A stretch of 64,000 bases of DNA from JAVBMU01 sp031552185 (GTDB lineage Bacteria; Actinomycetota; Actinomycetes; Actinomycetales; Cellulomonadaceae): the NCBI GenBank assembly GCA_031552185.1, contig JAVBMU010000007.1, positions 1 to 64,000 on the forward strand, read 5' to 3'. Each line of letters starts with the position of its first letter. Within the stretch, counting starts at the first letter, position 1. The translations under genes were made by a program, and so were the position numbers. The notes beneath the pieces are model-generated. The model was not told the DNA's origin, did no database searches, and worked only from the letters and a program-made list of their open reading frames with translations. Below, piece by piece: positions 1 to 8,602 of the stretch.

Positions 1-26
1 ACCTCGGCGAGGGGGGTGGGGGCCGG

Positions 27-1847
27 CTACAGGCCCAGCGCTCGGGTCAGGTCGGAGCGGAGGGCGTCGAGGCGGTGGCGGGCGGTGTGGCGGGCCTCGG
101 ACAGGGCCGCGTAGTCGGCGTCCGGGGCCACCGGGACGATCACCTCCAGGTAGCACTTGACCTTGGGTTCGGTGCCGCTCGGACGGACGATCACCCGGGA
201 ACCGTCGGCGGCCAGCATGCGCAGCCCGTCGGTCGGCGGCAGCCCGTCGGCACCCGTCGACAGGTCCACCGTCTCGACCACGGGTGAGCCCGCGAGGGTC
301 GTCACGGGCTGGTCGCGCAGGCGTCGCATGGTCTCCGGGATGAGGGCGAGGTCCTCGAAGCGGGCCGAGAGCTGATCGGTCAGGTGCAGACCGTGCGCGC
401 GGGCGAGGTCGTCGAGGGCATCGACGAGATCGCGCCCCTCGGCCGCGAGTCGATCCGCGAGCTGGACCACGAGCAGCGCGGCACTGAGCCCGTCCTTGTC
501 CCGGACCCGCCCGGGATCGACGCAGTAGCCCAGCGCCTCCTCGTAGCCGAAGGTCAGTCCGTCCACCCGGGAGATCCACTTGAAGCCGGTGAGGGTCTCG
601 CTGTGGTCGAGACCGTGCGCGGCCGCGATCCGGGCGAGCAAGCGGGACGACACGATCGAGTTGGCCAGCCGACCGCCCCCGCGCGCGGCGAGATGCTCAC
701 CGAGCAGGGCGCCGACCTCGTCCCCGTGCAGCATGCGCCACCCGGCCGAGCGCGCCGTCTCGGCGCCGTGGTGGGTGCCGACCCGCCGGTCGAGGACGGC
801 GACGGCGCACCGATCGGCGTCGGGGTCGTTCGCGATCACAAGGTCGGCGCGGGCGTCGACGGCATACCCGAGCGCGAGGTCGATGGCGCCGGACTCCTCG
901 GGGTTCGGGAAGGCCACGGTCGGAAAATCGGGGTCGGGTTCGGCCTGCTCGGCGACCACCACGACATCCCGGAACCCGGCCGAGCGCAAGACGCGGGCGA
1001 GCGTCGCCCCACCGACGCCGTGCATCGACGTCGTCACGATCCGCAGGTTCCGCGCGGCGTCGTCGGCGAGGGCGAGGACGGCCTCCGTGTAGCGATGAAC
1101 CGCCTCGATCCCGAGCACGGTCCAGCCGTCCCTGGCCCGGGGCACCTCCCGGGCCGGGCCGACGGCCGCGATCGCGGCCGCGATCCGGGCGTCGTCGGGC
1201 GGCACGAGCTGGGCGCCGCGCCCGGCGCCGGTGACGACCCGTCCGCCGAGGTAGACCTTGTAACCGTTGTCGGCCGGTGGGTTGTGGCTGGCGGTCACCA
1301 TCACGCCGGCGTCGGCGTCGGCCGCCCGCACCCAGTACGCGAGGACCGGCGTGGGCGCGGCGGCCGGCAGGAGCCGGACCGCGACGCCGGCCGCCGTCAG
1401 GACGGCGGCCGTGTCCAGGGCGAACGTCCGCGAGTGATGCCGGGCGTCGTAGCCGACGACGACGAGCGGCGGCGCCGCGCCGTCGTCCCGGGCGCCGACC
1501 ACCCCGTGCAGGAACGCGCCCAGCCCGGCCGCAGCTCGGATCACGACGGCGCGGTTCATTCGGTTCGGTCCCGCGGCCATGGCGCCGCGCAGGCCGGCGG
1601 TGCCGAATTCCAGCGGCCGGGCGAACCGATCGGCCAACTCGGTGAGCGCCGCGGCGCGGACCGGCTGGAGCGCCGGATCCGAGGTGCCGGCGTCCGCGAG
1701 CAGGTCGCGGATCTCGGCCTGGTCGCCGGGCTCGACGTCGTCGTCGGCCCAGGCGGCCGCCCGGGCCAGGAGCGCGGTATGCGCCGTCGACGGGTCGAAG
1801 CCCGGGTCGTCCGCCACCTGGACGTCGCGGTCGGCGGGCCCGCTCAC
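27..1847 (-). CDS. Phosphohexomutase (PMM/PGM family)
   Basis: This 606-aa protein is an alpha-D-phosphohexomutase that would interconvert hexose 1- and 6-phosphates (mannose or glucose) in the cytoplasm. The four family signatures appear in order: the phosphoserine loop TASHNPPADNGYK, the metal loop NDPDADR, the sugar-binding loop GYEEALGY and the phosphate-binding loop RPSGTEPKVK near the C-terminus. Length fits the long PMM/PGM2-like subgroup. The GTG start at 1847 overlaps the stop of the upstream phosphorylase as GTGA, so the two are translationally coupled; the open frame continues upstream but that part is antisense-like shadow of the neighbour. Pairing with a purine nucleoside phosphorylase matches the mycobacterial deoD-pmmB neighbourhood, which suggests a role with pentose/deoxyribose 1-phosphates. 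Substrate preference is inferred. Confidence 0.92.
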   Translation of the reverse strand: MSGPADRDVQVADDPGFDPSTAHTALLARAAAWADDDVEPGDQAEIRDLLADAGTSDPALQPVRAAALTELADRFARPLEFGTAGLRGAMAAGPNRMNRAVVIRAAAGLGAFLHGVVGARDDGAAPPLVVVGYDARHHSRTFALDTAAVLTAAGVAVRLLPAAAPTPVLAYWVRAADADAGVMVTASHNPPADNGYKVYLGGRVVTGAGRGAQLVPPDDARIAAAIAAVGPAREVPRARDGWTVLGIEAVHRYTEAVLALADDAARNLRIVTTSMHGVGGATLARVLRSAGFRDVVVVAEQAEPDPDFPTVAFPNPEESGAIDLALGYAVDARADLVIANDPDADRCAVAVLDRRVGTHHGAETARSAGWRMLHGDEVGALLGEHLAARGGGRLANSIVSSRLLARIAAAHGLDHSETLTGFKWISRVDGLTFGYEEALGYCVDPGRVRDKDGLSAALLVVQLADRLAAEGRDLVDALDDLARAHGLHLTDQLSARFEDLALIPETMRRLRDQPVTTLAGSPVVETVDLSTGADGLPPTDGLRMLAADGSRVIVRPSGTEPKVKCYLEVIVPVAPDADYAALSEARHTARHRLDALRSDLTRALGL

Positions 1848-2686
1848 CGGATCGCCGCCACGACGTCGGCCAGCAGGCGGCTGATCCGCGGCCCGGCTGC
1901 CGCGCCCGCCTCGAGCACTTCGGCATGGGACAGCGGCGTCGGGCTGATTCCCGCCGCCAAATTGGTGACCAGCGAGAAGGCGAGGACCTCGAGCCCCGCG
2001 TGCCGGGCGGCGATCGCCTCGACGCCGGTCGACATGCCGACCAGGTCCGCGCCGAGCGCGCCGGCCATCCGGACCTCCGCCGGCGTCTCGTACTGCGGGC
2101 CCGCGAACTGCGCGTAGACGCCCTCCGGGAGGCTCGGGTCCACCCCGCGCGCGACGGCGCGCAGGCGGGCGGAGTAGAGGTCGCTCAGGTCGACGAAGGT
2201 CGCCCCCTCGAGCGGCGAGCGCCCGGTCAGGTTCAGGTGGTCGGAGATCAGGACCGGGGTGCCCGGCGCCCAGTCGCGGTTGAGTCCGCCGCACCCGTTC
2301 GTCAAGATCACGACCGAGGCCCCGGCCGCGGCCGCCGTCCGCACGCCGTGCGCGACGGCGCGCATGCCGCGGCCCTCGTAGAGATGGGTGCGCGAACCGA
2401 GGACCAGCGCGTGGCCGCTCGAGCCGTCGGCCCGGTCCACCCGGATCGTGCGCGTCGTAGCGACGTGGCCGGCGACCGCCGGCGCCGCGAAGCCCGGGAT
2501 CTCCGCCGTCGGGACCTCGCCAACCAGGGTGCCGAGCAGCTCAGCCGCGCCGCCCCAGCCCGATCCGAGCACGAGCGCGACGTCGTGGTCGTCGACGCCG
2601 GTGCGCTCGGCAATGGTCTCGGCGGCGAGCCGGGCTACCACGAAAGGGTCGATGCCGGGGTCGTCCAGGGACGGCGTTGTCGTCAT
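1844..2686 (-). CDS. Purine nucleoside phosphorylase
   Basis: This 280-aa enzyme would phosphorolyse purine (deoxy)nucleosides to free base and (deoxy)ribose 1-phosphate in purine salvage. Visible family motifs are the phosphate-binding VLGSGWGG near residue 40, TNGCGGLN in the middle, and MSTGVEAIAARHAGLEV before the C-terminal helix, which is the trimeric PNP (PunA/DeoD-type in mycobacteria) pattern. The ATG at 2686 lies 6 nt after a TAACCT -10 hexamer, so it is probably leaderless. The stop overlaps the start of the hexomutase gene by 4 nt. The pair could recycle the sugar phosphate released here. Confidence 0.93.
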   Translation of the reverse strand: MTTTPSLDDPGIDPFVVARLAAETIAERTGVDDHDVALVLGSGWGGAAELLGTLVGEVPTAEIPGFAAPAVAGHVATTRTIRVDRADGSSGHALVLGSRTHLYEGRGMRAVAHGVRTAAAAGASVVILTNGCGGLNRDWAPGTPVLISDHLNLTGRSPLEGATFVDLSDLYSARLRAVARGVDPSLPEGVYAQFAGPQYETPAEVRMAGALGADLVGMSTGVEAIAARHAGLEVLAFSLVTNLAAGISPTPLSHAEVLEAGAAAGPRISRLLADVVAAIR

Positions 2687-2692
2687 ATCGAC

Positions 2693-2698
2693 AGGTTA
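2693..2698 (-). promoter_or_regulatory. Leaderless -10 box of PNP gene
   Basis: TAACCT on the minus strand, with 6 nt between it and the ATG at 2686. No convincing -35 was seen. Confidence 0.5.
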
Positions 2699-2710
2699 AT
2701 AGGTTGTGCG

Positions 2711-3202
2711 TTACCTGCCTCGTCCGGCGTCGAACGTCGCATCGATCCGCAGCCGGCCGGCGTCGAACGAGATGTCCTCGATCCGGGTGCGGCGCAGCGC
2801 GCGGGGCAGGGCGGCCGCCGGCAGGAGCCGAAGGTCGAAGGCGATCCGACCGCGGGGCAGCAGTCGGGCCGCGCCCGGGCCGATGCCCTTCGTCCGCCAG
2901 TACGCCTCGACCCGCGCCAATTGGTACTCGCGCAGCGTGGCCCGGTAGGGCCCGCCCGCCGGGCTGTCGAACACAAAGACGACGCATCCGTCGGCGAAGA
3001 CCGGATCCCGCAACACCCCTTCGACGGTCGGCGTGACCTTGGCGATCAGGCGGATCGCGGGCGGCGGGTCCTCGAACATGCGCAGATCCAGGAGATAGCT
3101 GATCCGGTCGCCGTCGGCCACCACGCGCGTGATGAAGCGGGGCAGCACGTCGGCCGCCCGCATCAGATCCACCGCCTCCGCGATCGACAGGTCGAGGTGC
3201 AC
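2711..3202 (-). CDS. Conserved hypothetical protein, 163 aa
   Basis: Not recognised. The protein is soluble, with no signal peptide or membrane segment, and has regular alternating strands (for example FITRVVADGDRISYLLDL and ADGCVVFVFDS) suggesting a compact alpha/beta fold. The GTG start at 3202 is set by a TAAGGT -10 hexamer 6 nt upstream, implying a leaderless message. It lies between the Nudix gene and the purine nucleoside phosphorylase gene on the same strand, but with its own promoter, so no functional link is claimed. Codon use is like its neighbours, so it is very likely a real gene. Confidence 0.7.
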   Translation of the reverse strand: MHLDLSIAEAVDLMRAADVLPRFITRVVADGDRISYLLDLRMFEDPPPAIRLIAKVTPTVEGVLRDPVFADGCVVFVFDSPAGGPYRATLREYQLARVEAYWRTKGIGPGAARLLPRGRIAFDLRLLPAAALPRALRRTRIEDISFDAGRLRIDATFDAGRGR

Positions 3203-3208
3203 ACTCGA

Positions 3209-3214
3209 ACCTTA
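3209..3214 (-). promoter_or_regulatory. Leaderless -10 box of 163-aa gene
   Basis: TAAGGT on the minus strand, 6 nt before the GTG at 3202. Confidence 0.5.
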
Positions 3215-3237
3215 TCCGACCCTTCCGGCGTGCCGGG

Positions 3238-3825
3238 TTACAGCGTCAGCAGCCGCGGCCAGGCCGCGGCGAAGGCGGGCAGCAGGGGGAGGGCGGGCAC
3301 CTGGTCCACCGTCACCCATCGCACGTCGAGGCTCTCGGCATCGGCCGCCCGGGGTTCGATCAGCCGGCCCGGCGCGACGTCGGCCACCACCGTCGTGTAC
3401 CGCCAGGTCCCGTGGTCGACGACGAAATCGCCGCGCACCACAATGTCCGCCGATGCGATCGCAGCCTCCTCCGCGGCCTCGCGCAGCGCCCCCAGCAGGG
3501 GCGTCTCGTCGGGTTGAAGCGCCCCACCGGGCACCGCCCAGGTGCCGCCCTCGTGGCTCCAGACGGCCCGGTGCTGCAGAATCGCGGCAGCGGGCCGCCC
3601 GACCGGGTCGCGCCGCAAGACCAACAACCCGGCGGCGCCGAACAGCCCCCAATGCCGCCCGCCGCAGGCGCAGTCGAGGAAGCCGTCGCCGGGCTGCCGC
3701 TCCCGCGCGGGCGCGCCGAGCGGAGGCGCGTCGAGCGGGCGCGCGTCGAGCGGAGGCGCGCCGAGCGGAGGCGCGTCGAGCGGGCGACGGCCGCGAGGGC
3801 CGGCCGGGGGCGGCGTCGGGCTCAC
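3238..3825 (-). CDS. Nudix hydrolase with Pro-rich repeat N-terminus
   Basis: A 195-aa Nudix hydrolase, expected to cleave a nucleoside diphosphate linked to some moiety X. The Nudix box is GGALQPDETPLLGALREAAE followed by EAAI, close to the GX5EX7REUXEEXGU consensus; the Gly near the end of the consensus is Ala. A short CxC pair (DCACGG) precedes the domain. The first 50 residues are low-complexity and hold five 5-residue units of the type PPLGA/RPLDA, encoded by five exact-length 15-bp DNA repeats. The GTG at 3825 is chosen over an upstream ATG at 3933 because a TAGTAT -10 hexamer ends 7 nt before it. Substrate unknown. Confidence 0.85.
   Translation of the reverse strand: MSPTPPPAGPRGRRPLDAPPLGAPPLDARPLDAPPLGAPARERQPGDGFLDCACGGRHWGLFGAAGLLVLRRDPVGRPAAAILQHRAVWSHEGGTWAVPGGALQPDETPLLGALREAAEEAAIASADIVVRGDFVVDHGTWRYTTVVADVAPGRLIEPRAADAESLDVRWVTVDQVPALPLLPAFAAAWPRLLTL
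3711..3785. repeat. Five 15-bp tandem units inside the Nudix gene
   Basis: Five contiguous 15-bp units of the form gcgcg(c/t)cgagcgg(a/g)(g/c) run from 3711 to 3785, each differing only at a few fixed positions. Being a multiple of three, copy changes would keep the reading frame. Confidence 0.9.
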
Positions 3826-3832
3826 CGCCCGG

Positions 3833-3838
3833 ATACTA
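3833..3838 (-). promoter_or_regulatory. Leaderless -10 box of Nudix gene
   Basis: TAGTAT on the minus strand, 7 nt before the GTG at 3825. It decides the start of the Nudix gene. Confidence 0.5.
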
Positions 3839-3924
3839 GTCGAGTTCCGACCGGCCGGCGGCGCGCCGAGACCGAGCCAACGACGCCGAGGTAGAACTGT
3901 GGCGCCGCCGCACCGGCGTGTCGG

Positions 3925-4008
3925 GCGCGCCACGGCTCTACCTCGCGCGCCACGGCTCTACCTCGCGCGCCACGGCTTTGCCCGCGGGGACTTACCCGCG
4001 GGGACTTG
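3925..4008. repeat. Intergenic minisatellites, 20-bp and 14-bp units
   Basis: Positions 3925-3979 hold two full and one partial copy of gcgcgccacggctctacctc (period 20). Directly after come two copies of a 14-bp unit cccgcggggactt(a/g) at 3981-3994 and 3995-4008. They fill the gap between the accA3-type gene and the Nudix gene. No gene is seen here. Confidence 0.85.
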
Positions 4009-4073
4009 ACCTCGGGGACCGCCTTGCGTTTGGGTGATCCGGGCCGCGAACACCGGCGAGAGAAACCGCTCGG

Positions 4074-5852
4074 CTAGTCGACGATCTCGCAGATCGCGGT
4101 GCCCGCGCTCACGCTCGAGCCGAGCGCCGCCGTCAATGACCGAACCGTCCCGGCCCGGTGGGCGACGAGCGGCTGCTCCATTTTCATCGCTTCCAGCACG
4201 ACGACGAGGTCGCCCTCGGTCACGTGCGCCCCCTCGGTCGCGGCGACCTTGACGATCGTGCCCTGCATGGGCGAGGTGAGCGTGGTCCCGGTGGGCGCGG
4301 CGACGCGACCGGCCGCCCGGCGGGGCGCCGGTCGCCGCACGCCGCCACTGCCGCGGGAGGCGCCCACGCCCAACCCCGCCGGCAGGACGACCTCGAGCCG
4401 CTTGCCGCCGACCTCGACGACGACGCGCTCGGTTGCCGGCGCCGGCTCCGGCGCATCCCCGGCCGGAGTGGGCCGCAGCCCGGCCAGGACGTCGGCGAAC
4501 TCTTCCTCGATCCAGCGGGTGTGGACGGTGAACGGTGCGCCGTTCGCCGGCGCGAAGGCGGGCGCGTCCAGGACGGCCCGGTGGAACGGGATGACGGTCG
4601 GGATGCCGGCGATGTGCAGCTCCCGCAGTGCCCGGCGAGCACGCTGCAGGGTCTCGTCGCGGGTCGCGCCAGTGACGATGACCTTGGCCAGCAGCGAGTC
4701 GAAGGCGCCGGAGATGACGTCGCCCTCGACGACGCCGGAATCGACCCGGACCCCCGGCCCGGTCGGCAGCCGCAGTTCGGCGATCCGACCGGGCGCCGGC
4801 AGGAAACCGGCGGCGGGGTCCTCGCCGTTGATGCGGAACTCGATCGAATGCCCCCGCACCTGCGTCGAGGTGTAGCCGAGCGGCTCGCCGGCGGCGATCC
4901 GGAACTGTTCGCGCACGAGGTCGATGCCGCTGACCTCCTCGGAGACCGGGTGCTCGACTTGCAGCCGGGTGTTGACCTCGAGGAAGGACAGGGTCCCGTC
5001 GGCCCCGACGAGGAACTCGCACGTCCCCGCCCCGACGTAGCCCGCCGCGCGCAGGATGGCGGTCGACGCCTCGTCCAGCGCGCGTTCCTGGTCGGCGGTG
5101 AGGAAGGGCGCCGGGGCTTCCTCCACGAGCTTTTGGTGCCGGCGCTGGAGCGAGCAGTCCCGGGTCGAGACGACGACGACGTTCCCGTGCTCGTCGGCCA
5201 GGCACTGGGTCTCGACGTGCCGCGGATGCACGACATACCGCTCGACGAAGCACTCGCCGCGGCCGAAGGCGGCCGTGGCCTCGCGGACCGCCGAATCGAA
5301 CAACTCGGTGATCGACTCCGTGGTGTGGGCGATCTTCAGCCCCCGCCCGCCCCCGCCGAAGGCCGCCTTGATGGCGATCGGCAGGCCGTACTCGGCGGCG
5401 AAGGCGTGGGCCTGTTCGGCGTCGGCGATGGGTTCCGGCGTGCCCGGAATCAGGGGTGCGCCGACGCGCTGCGCGATATGCCGGGCGCTCACCTTGTCCC
5501 CGAGCGCCTCGATCGCCGCGGGCGGCGGGCCGATCCACGCCAGGCCGGCACCGATCACGGCCCGGGCGAAGTCGGCGTTCTCGGCCAGAAAGCCGTAGCC
5601 GGGGTGGACGGCGTCCGCGCCGGCGCGTTTGGCGACGTCGATCAGCTTGTCGATGTCGAGGTAGGTGTCCGCGGCGCGGGTGCCGCGCAGGGCGAAGCCC
5701 TCGTCGGCCAACTGGACGTGCAGGGCCTCGCGATCCTGATCGGCGTAGACGGCGACGGAGGCGATTGCGGCGTCCGCGCAGGCACGGACGATCCGGACGG
5801 CGATCTCGCCGCGATTCGCGACGAGGACCTTGGTCAAGGGGGAGCGAGGCAC
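4074..5852 (-). CDS. accA3: Acyl-CoA carboxylase alpha subunit (biotin carboxylase + BCCP)
   Basis: A 592-aa fusion of biotin carboxylase and biotin carboxyl carrier, the ATP-dependent half of acetyl/propionyl-CoA carboxylase. The N-terminus KVLVANRGEIAVRI, the ATP-grasp glycine loop FGGGGRGLK and the motif EVNTRLQVEHPVSE are visible. Near the C-terminus EAMKMEQP places the biotinylated lysine at about residue 557, 35 residues from the end, as usual. The GTG at 5852 is preferred to an upstream ATG because the protein homology begins there and a TACGGT -10 hexamer ends 6 nt before it. It works with the carboxyltransferase and epsilon subunits at 9.3-11.9 kb and with the biotin ligase at 12.2 kb, matching the mycobacterial accA3-maf-accE5-accD5-birA order. 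Confidence 0.95.
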   Translation of the reverse strand: MPRSPLTKVLVANRGEIAVRIVRACADAAIASVAVYADQDREALHVQLADEGFALRGTRAADTYLDIDKLIDVAKRAGADAVHPGYGFLAENADFARAVIGAGLAWIGPPPAAIEALGDKVSARHIAQRVGAPLIPGTPEPIADAEQAHAFAAEYGLPIAIKAAFGGGGRGLKIAHTTESITELFDSAVREATAAFGRGECFVERYVVHPRHVETQCLADEHGNVVVVSTRDCSLQRRHQKLVEEAPAPFLTADQERALDEASTAILRAAGYVGAGTCEFLVGADGTLSFLEVNTRLQVEHPVSEEVSGIDLVREQFRIAAGEPLGYTSTQVRGHSIEFRINGEDPAAGFLPAPGRIAELRLPTGPGVRVDSGVVEGDVISGAFDSLLAKVIVTGATRDETLQRARRALRELHIAGIPTVIPFHRAVLDAPAFAPANGAPFTVHTRWIEEEFADVLAGLRPTPAGDAPEPAPATERVVVEVGGKRLEVVLPAGLGVGASRGSGGVRRPAPRRAAGRVAAPTGTTLTSPMQGTIVKVAATEGAHVTEGDLVVVLEAMKMEQPLVAHRAGTVRSLTAALGSSVSAGTAICEIVD

Positions 5853-5858
5853 CGGCCA

Positions 5859-5864
5859 ACCGTA
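5859..5864 (-). promoter_or_regulatory. Leaderless -10 box of accA3
   Basis: TACGGT on the minus strand, 6 nt before the GTG at 5852; it supports the short start. Confidence 0.5.
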
Positions 5865-5975
5865 ACGTGCCTGGGTCCGGGGCTTCACCTTTGCGGCGCG
5901 CCGGCGCCTCGGCGCTGGAAGGTTCCGCCCAGGGGCCGCGCCGGGCATTGGAGGATTCCTCCTATCAGCCGACGG

Positions 5976-6692
5976 TCAGCGCTCGATCGCGCCGCGCATC
6001 TGGTGCCATGCCACGCCCAGGTCGGCCAGCAACGCGCGCAGCACCGGCAGGCTGAGCCCGACGACGCCGTGATGGTCGCCCTCGATCCGGTCGACGAACG
6101 GACCGCCGAGGCCGTCGATGGTGAACGCGCCGGCCACCCGCAGCGGCTCGCCGGTGGCGACGTAGGCGTCGATCTCGGCATCGGACAGGTCGGCGAAGTG
6201 GACCCGGGTCGAGCTGGTGGCGCCGAGCGTCGCGCCGGTGCCGCCGGCCGGCGCGCCCGGGTCCCGCAGGTCGATCAGCCAATGCCCGGTGTGCAGCACG
6301 CCCGTCCGCCCGCGCATGGATCGCCAGGCCCGCCGCGCGTCGTCGGCGTCGGCCGGCTTGCCGCGCACCTCACCGCCGAACTCGAGCATCGAATCGCAGC
6401 CGAGCACGAAGTCGGGCGCGGCCTGCGCGCCTGCAATGTCGGGTTCGTCGTCGTCGGGTTCGTCGTCGTCGTGCCCGCCGTCGTCGCCCACCGAGCGGGC
6501 GACGTCCTCGGCCTTGGCCCGGGCGAGCACGAGCACGGCGTCCGCGGGATCGAGCGCGCCGACCTGGGCGGTGACCCGCGCGAGCGCGGCGTCCTCGTCA
6601 ACGGTCGAGACCCGGACCGAGGGTTCGACGCCGGCCGCGCGCAGCGTCGTCAGCCGGGCGGGGGAGGCGGAGGCAAGCAGGAGCCGGAACAC
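5976..6692 (-). CDS. maf: Maf-like nucleotide pyrophosphatase
   Basis: A 238-aa Maf/HAM1-superfamily protein, expected to hydrolyse non-canonical nucleoside triphosphates. The N-terminal LLLASASPARLTTLRAAGV and the central VLGCDSMLEFGGEVRGKP are the family signatures; the C-terminal half has the usual VAGAFTIDGLGGPFVDRIEG block. An Asp/Gly-rich acidic insertion (GDDGGHDDDEPDDDEPD) sits between the first two motifs at roughly residues 68-86. The GTG at 6692 follows a TAGGCT -10 hexamer by 6 nt. It lies among the acyl-CoA carboxylase genes as in mycobacteria. Confidence 0.9.
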   Translation of the reverse strand: MFRLLLASASPARLTTLRAAGVEPSVRVSTVDEDAALARVTAQVGALDPADAVLVLARAKAEDVARSVGDDGGHDDDEPDDDEPDIAGAQAAPDFVLGCDSMLEFGGEVRGKPADADDARRAWRSMRGRTGVLHTGHWLIDLRDPGAPAGGTGATLGATSSTRVHFADLSDAEIDAYVATGEPLRVAGAFTIDGLGGPFVDRIEGDHHGVVGLSLPVLRALLADLGVAWHQMRGAIER

Positions 6693-6698
6693 GCCCGC

Positions 6699-6704
6699 AG
6701 CCTA
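6699..6704 (-). promoter_or_regulatory. Leaderless -10 box of maf
   Basis: TAGGCT on the minus strand, 6 nt before the GTG at 6692. Confidence 0.55.
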
Positions 6705-6798
6705 CCGGCGCCCGGGCGTCGAGCGAGTTGGGGGCCGAACCCGTCGTTCAGTGCGTCCGGCGCGAAGCGTGCCGCCCCCGGCAGCCGCGATCAACCGG

Positions 6799-8547
6799 CT
6801 AGGCCGCCGCCTGCCGGAGCACGTCCAGACCGACCGAACCGAGATTCAACGCGCGGGCGTGAAAGGCCTTGATATCGAACGGCTCGCCCCGGCGCGCGGC
6901 CGCCGCCCGGGCGTCGTCGCGCACCTCCTCCCACAGCCGCTGACCGACCTTGTACGACGGCGCCTGCCCGGGCCAGCCCAGGTAGCGGTTGACCTCGAAG
7001 CGGATGAACGAATCGGGCATGTTCACGTTGGCACGCATGAACTTCAGCGCCTTGTCCGCGTCCCAGATTCCGCCGCCCCACCGGGCCGGGCAGGGCAACT
7101 CGAGGTGGACGCCGAGGTCGAGCACCACGCGCGCCGCCCGCATCCGCTGCCCGTCGAGCATCCCCAGCCGGTCGCCGTCGTCCTCGAGGTAGCCGAGTTC
7201 GGCCATCAGCCGTTCCGCGTACAGCGCCCAGCCCTCGCCGTGGCCGGAGACCCAGCAGGCGACCCGGCGCCACAGGTTGAGGGTGTCGCGGGCGTAGACG
7301 GCCTGGCCACCCTGCAGGTGATGCCCGGGGACGCCCTCGTGGTAGACGGTAGTCTTCTCCCGCCAGGTGCCGAATTCCTTGACGTCCGCGGGGACAGACC
7401 ACCACATTCGCCCCGGCCGGGAAAAATCGTCCGACGGCGGCGTGTAGTAGATCTCGCCCGACTGGGTGGGTGCGATCCTGCACTCCAGCACCTTCACGGG
7501 GTCGGGGATGTCAAAGTGCGTGCCGTCGAGGTCGGCGATCGCCCGATCCGACGTCTCCTGCATCCAGGCCCGCAGGGCGTCGGCCCCGACCAGCCGGCGG
7601 GCCGGGTCCGCGTCGAGCACGGCGACGGCGTCGGCCACGCCGGCGCCCGGCCCGGCGATGCGTCGGGCGACCTCCTCCTGCTCGGCCACGACGCGATCGA
7701 GCTCCGCCAACCCCCAGGCGTAGGTCTCGTCGAGGTCGATCTCGGCGCCGAGGAAGAGCCGGGAGAACGGCCGGTAGCGCTCCCGCCCGACGGCGTCGCG
7801 CGGGTCGGCTTGGGGGGCGAGTTCGGTCTCGAGGAAGTCGGCCAGGCGCCCATAGGCGGCGCAGGCGCCGTCGGCCGCGCGGACGAGGTCCGCCCGCAGC
7901 GCGTCCGGCCCGACGACGTCGGCGCCGGTCGCGAAGGACGTGAAGAACGACGATCGGGCGTCGGCCAGCCTGCGGGCGTCTGCCCGGCCCTCGCCGACCT
8001 GCCGCAGGGCCGCGACGCGGCCGCGGCCGGCGGCCTCGCGCAGCGCGGCGATGTAGCCGTCGATCGCCCCCGGCAAAGCCGCCAGCCGGGCGGAGATGTT
8101 CGACCAGGCCGCTTCGGTGTCCGTCGGCATCAGGTCGAAGACACTCCGCAGTTCCTGCACGGGGGAGGCGATGTTGTTCAGGTCGGCCAGGGTCTCGTCG
8201 GCCTCGTACAACTCCAGTGCCAGGCCGAGGCGCTCGCGCATCGCGGCGAGGGTGACGACGTCGACGTCGTCGGCCGGCTCGAGCCGGGCCAGGCGGTCGA
8301 GCGTCGCGCGGTTCGCTGCGGCGATCGCCTCGTGGCCGGCAGGGGACAGGTCGCTCATCCGGTGGTCGTGGCCGGGCAGGCCCATCCGGGTGGCGCCGAG
8401 CGGATCGAGTTCGACGAGGGCGCGCACATGGTCGTCGGCGACCGCGTCGATCGCGGTCGGGGTACGGGTCGGGGTCGCGCCGGCGGGCGTGGCGGTGGCG
8501 GTGGCGGACGTGGCGGTGGCGGACGTGGCGGGGTCGGGGTGGCTCAC
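6799..8547 (-). CDS. DUF885 family protein, putative zinc peptidase
   Basis: A 582-aa protein of the DUF885 family, which is related to M32/M3-like metallopeptidases. The key motif YHEGVPGHHLQ has the HExxH-like arrangement (HEGVPGHH) of this family, and a downstream SGHGEGWALYAERLM supplies the likely third ligand Glu. The first 30 residues are a Thr/Ala/Ser-rich low-complexity segment with a 5-residue repeat. No signal peptide is seen, so it is probably cytoplasmic. The GTG at 8547 follows TAGCGT by 7 nt. The physiological substrate of the family is not established; it sits in the carboxylase neighbourhood without an obvious pathway link. Confidence 0.88.
   Translation of the reverse strand: MSHPDPATSATATSATATATPAGATPTRTPTAIDAVADDHVRALVELDPLGATRMGLPGHDHRMSDLSPAGHEAIAAANRATLDRLARLEPADDVDVVTLAAMRERLGLALELYEADETLADLNNIASPVQELRSVFDLMPTDTEAAWSNISARLAALPGAIDGYIAALREAAGRGRVAALRQVGEGRADARRLADARSSFFTSFATGADVVGPDALRADLVRAADGACAAYGRLADFLETELAPQADPRDAVGRERYRPFSRLFLGAEIDLDETYAWGLAELDRVVAEQEEVARRIAGPGAGVADAVAVLDADPARRLVGADALRAWMQETSDRAIADLDGTHFDIPDPVKVLECRIAPTQSGEIYYTPPSDDFSRPGRMWWSVPADVKEFGTWREKTTVYHEGVPGHHLQGGQAVYARDTLNLWRRVACWVSGHGEGWALYAERLMAELGYLEDDGDRLGMLDGQRMRAARVVLDLGVHLELPCPARWGGGIWDADKALKFMRANVNMPDSFIRFEVNRYLGWPGQAPSYKVGQRLWEEVRDDARAAAARRGEPFDIKAFHARALNLGSVGLDVLRQAAA
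8497..8526. repeat. Two 15-bp units in the DUF885 N-terminus
   Basis: Two exact copies of ggcggtggcggacgt at 8497-8511 and 8512-8526, within a longer GGCGGT-rich stretch encoding the Thr/Ala/Ser N-terminus. Confidence 0.8.
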
Positions 8548-8554
8548 GTCGGCA

Positions 8555-8560
8555 ACGCTA
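8555..8560 (-). promoter_or_regulatory. Leaderless -10 box of DUF885 gene
   Basis: TAGCGT on the minus strand, 7 nt before the GTG at 8547. Confidence 0.45.
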
Positions 8561-8602
8561 CTCGGGGCGACCCCGGGCTACCCGAGCTACCCGGCTACCG
8601 GG

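Noticed and set aside
4158..6872. 904-aa plus-strand open frame
   Set aside because: It is the antisense shadow of accA3 and maf; composition is Arg/Gly/Asp-rich without any family motif.
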